Source of the DNA: Chytridium lagenaria
Taxonomy: Eukaryota; Chytridiomycota; Chytridiomycetes; Chytridiales; Chytridiaceae
Assembly: GCA_025449115.1 (NCBI GenBank)
Contig: JAHLKC010000157.1
Coordinates: 21,965 to 85,964, forward strand
DNA: 64,000 nucleotides
Reading direction: 5' to 3'
This document shows, piece by piece, positions 61,941-64,000 of this stretch; positions within the stretch are counted from its first letter, which is position 1; every line of letters starts with the position of its first letter. The notes under the pieces were generated by a model. That model was not told the DNA's origin. It searched no databases and saw only the letters and a program-made list of their open reading frames with translations. The position numbers and the translations under genes were made by a program.

Positions 61941-64000
61941 ATGGCTGACACTACCTCCTCCACCTCTCTGCGGCCCTCCAAGTTCATTGGCACCACTGTG
62001 GTTGAATTCGACGAGCAAGTTCGGAAGGTCAAGATCTACGCTCAGGCTCGAGGTGTTGAGCATCTCTACGACGCTGGCACTGTGGTTCCGGCCATTCCTC
62101 TCGCTCCTGTGACCCAAGATCCTGGCCCTCCTCCGGCACTCGTGAATGCTCTCGCTCCTGGTGCTGCTCCCGACGAGGTCGCCATCTACACCGCTCAGAC
62201 GGAACGCTTCAAGGTGGAGCTTAACTCATGGAATGCACGGTACACGGTGTTCAACCATGAACGCAACCGGTACCAGGCTGATCTCCTCCGTCGAGAGAAG
62301 CACATCAAGCAGAACGAGATTGCTAAATCCATCCTTGATGAGTGTTTTCCCGATTCCGATCGAAAAAGAGTTGAACACTTGACTAACGCTTCCGAGCAGG
62401 TCGCTGCGCTCCGTGCGCTTTACACTGTTGGTAATCTTGACGGTCAGGCCGGCCAGCAGTGGAACATCAAGTGGGGTCACCTCAGGGTTGGTCCCACTGC
62501 TACTATGACCGATATTATCCGCTATATTGATCAGATCCTTGACCTTGTTGATGCTCATCAGAGGATCTATCCTAACGATTCCGATCGCAGGCAGATTCTT
62601 GATCTCTTGGTCGCCAAGTTTACTCATAACTGTCCGGCAGTCCCTGAGTTTACTGGTATTTCCGTTGCCGTCAACGATGGAGGTTCGTCGTCGTTCCTTC
62701 CCACTGTCGCTCCTGGCGACAATCCTCCCGAGGACTTCTATGCTCAAGGTGTGAATCGGTTCCGTACCAAGATTCAGACCGCGCTCAAGCAACTCCGCGC
62801 CAACGCATCGCTCTCTGAGAACCATGTGTTGCATGCTAGAGCAGCAAAGGCGAAATCTTCTAAGGCTGACGCCAACAAGAAGAAATCGTCGACTCCAAAG
62901 GTCTCAAAGCACTGCAAGATCCACGGCGACTGTATGCACGACGACTCTGAATGCCGCGCCCAGAAGCAGTCCAAGACAGCTGAGGGTGGCGTCAAGAAGA
63001 GGAAGACTCATAAGACGCCAACGGCAAGCACCAAGTGCACGGTGTGCCAGAAAGGTCATAAGGCATCTGACTGCCCGACTTTGAAGGCCATACTTGATGA
63101 GCAGGCTAAGGCTTACCGAGCCTCCGGCAAAGCATCTGCGGCCTCCGAAGCCATGGATGTCGATAGTGAAGCTGACACTAAGGAGGTTCCGACTTCTTCA
63201 AAACAGAAAGCCTCCGGGAAAGCTAATCGCGTGGAGATCCCGCTGACTCAGAATGAGATTTCCTCTATCGTGAGAAAGCATCTTCGTGCAAATGCTGCTA
63301 TAGTTCCTCGTCAGACTGTTCCGACAGTTACTTGTGAACTTAACGAGACGATTGTTGAACGCTTCCGAGCTCATTCAGCAGTTCACATCAAACTCGGTGG
63401 TCTTGTTGATTCTGGAGCTTCTGCCTGGATGTCTCCTATTGCCGATCTGTTCGACAATCTTATCCTCCTAGCTCCAGGTGAGGAAGGCACTGTCCACCTC
63501 GCTGATGACCGTTCTGTACCGGTCAAAGGATATGGAGATGTTATGTACAAGTTCGGCGATCATTTCCGTTTGATCAAACATGTTCTGTACGTCCCTGATC
63601 TTACTGAGCCTCTGTGTTCGGTATTGGGCATGATTGAGGGCACACAAGACTTAGTCGTCTTTTCGGCTGATGAGGTATATCTCTATATCCATCAAGAAGG
63701 TCGAACAATCACTATTGGCCGTCGTGTCGGTGACCTTTATCACCTCCTTACTACAGTAGACACAGCACCAAAGCTAATGGAGATTACGGATGGTGATAAT
63801 GAGGCTAATCACGTTACATCCGCATTATTGGTTCCGACTGATGAAGCAACCCTCCTCGGCGACGAGTGGGATACCTGGTTACGCACCGCTCTTGGAGATG
63901 AACCTCTGGTTGAAGGATCCGCTCCTGCAGACAACCACGACATGGTTTTGGACTCACTTTCCGAAGTAAGTTCATCAAAAACTCGATTAACGCCCAATCT
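61941..64000 (+). mobile_element. Ty1/copia Gag-Pol polyprotein, intact from the ATG to the window edge
   Basis: A single uninterrupted frame of 686 codons starts MADTTSSTSLRPSKFIGTTV at 61941 and is still open at 64000. The Gag region has YAQARGVEHLYDAGTV and long helical stretches. Two Cys/His motifs follow: CKIHGDCMHDDSEC (about 62917-62955) and the knuckle CTVCQKGHKASDC (63036-63074). The aspartic protease is VDSGASAWMSP (DSGA codons 63408-63419), followed by VKGYGDVMYKFG and HVLYVPDLTEPLCSV, the copia protease end. GAG-pre-integrase-like sequence VGDLYHLLTTV comes next. Integrase, reverse transcriptase and RNase H must lie beyond the window. The lack of any frame break over 2 kb suggests a young copy, in contrast to the decayed copia at 54.3-55.6 kb. 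Confidence 0.9.

Overview
This window is nuclear DNA of a fungus. A chitin synthase (38.3-41.3 kb), a WOPR (Gti1/Pac2/Ryp1-type) regulator (48.6-51.5 kb), a Sec62, a PalB/calpain-7 protease and Ty1/copia retrotransposon sequence support this. Genes that many derived yeasts have lost or changed are also present (SNAPC3-like, CLASP-like, TRA2-like, BAP31-like, complex I NDUFA9). That mix suggests an intron-rich, possibly early-diverging lineage; I cannot name the species. Genes are cut by many tiny introns, usually 34-56 nt, often with a CTAAC-like branch site a few bases before the acceptor. Coding sequence therefore had to be followed across several short open frames, and all coordinates below are gene spans that include introns.

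Layout. 1-47.8 kb is very gene-dense. In order: VPS16 (+, partial), TRA2-like (-), MIOS/SEA4 (+), calpain-7/PalB (-), a coiled-coil gene (-), glutathione synthetase (+), ERG26-like (+), a small membrane protein (+), a Ser-rich unknown (-), SNAPC3-like (+), CLASP (+), NDUFA9 (-), UPF2 (+), SEC62 (+), BAP31-like (-), PGS1 (-), WDR44-like (+), UTP21 (+), SLX1 (+), MAK21/NOC1 (-), OMA1 (-), chitin synthase (-), a Q/P-rich unknown (-), D-2-hydroxyglutarate dehydrogenase (+) and an aromatic/aminoadipate aminotransferase (+). Spacing is extreme: divergent start codons lie 18-47 bp apart, convergent stop codons 7-39 bp apart, one tail-to-tail pair overlaps by 77 bp, and two same-strand pairs share an ATGA stop/start junction. 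From about 48 kb the landscape changes: a WOPR gene with a long leader, then gene-poor sequence, a truncated copia element apparently broken by a second LTR-like sequence, GC-rich unknown sequence with tRNA-T-arm-like hairpins, a homeodomain-like gene, and the 5' end of a copia element whose Gag-Pol frame runs off the window.

The genes are mostly housekeeping and do not form one pathway. Themes are vesicle traffic and nutrient signalling (VPS16, MIOS, calpain-7), RNA metabolism (TRA2, SNAPC3, UPF2), ribosome biogenesis (UTP21, MAK21), mitochondria (NDUFA9, PGS1, OMA1, probably D2HGDH) and ER (SEC62, BAP31).

Caution: several strongly conserved genes (UPF2, GSS, CLASP, ERG26, WDR44-like, D2HGDH) contain single-base frame breaks, mostly a homopolymer run one base short. 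The simplest reading is consensus error in a long-read assembly, so broken frames here should not be taken as pseudogenes without checking.
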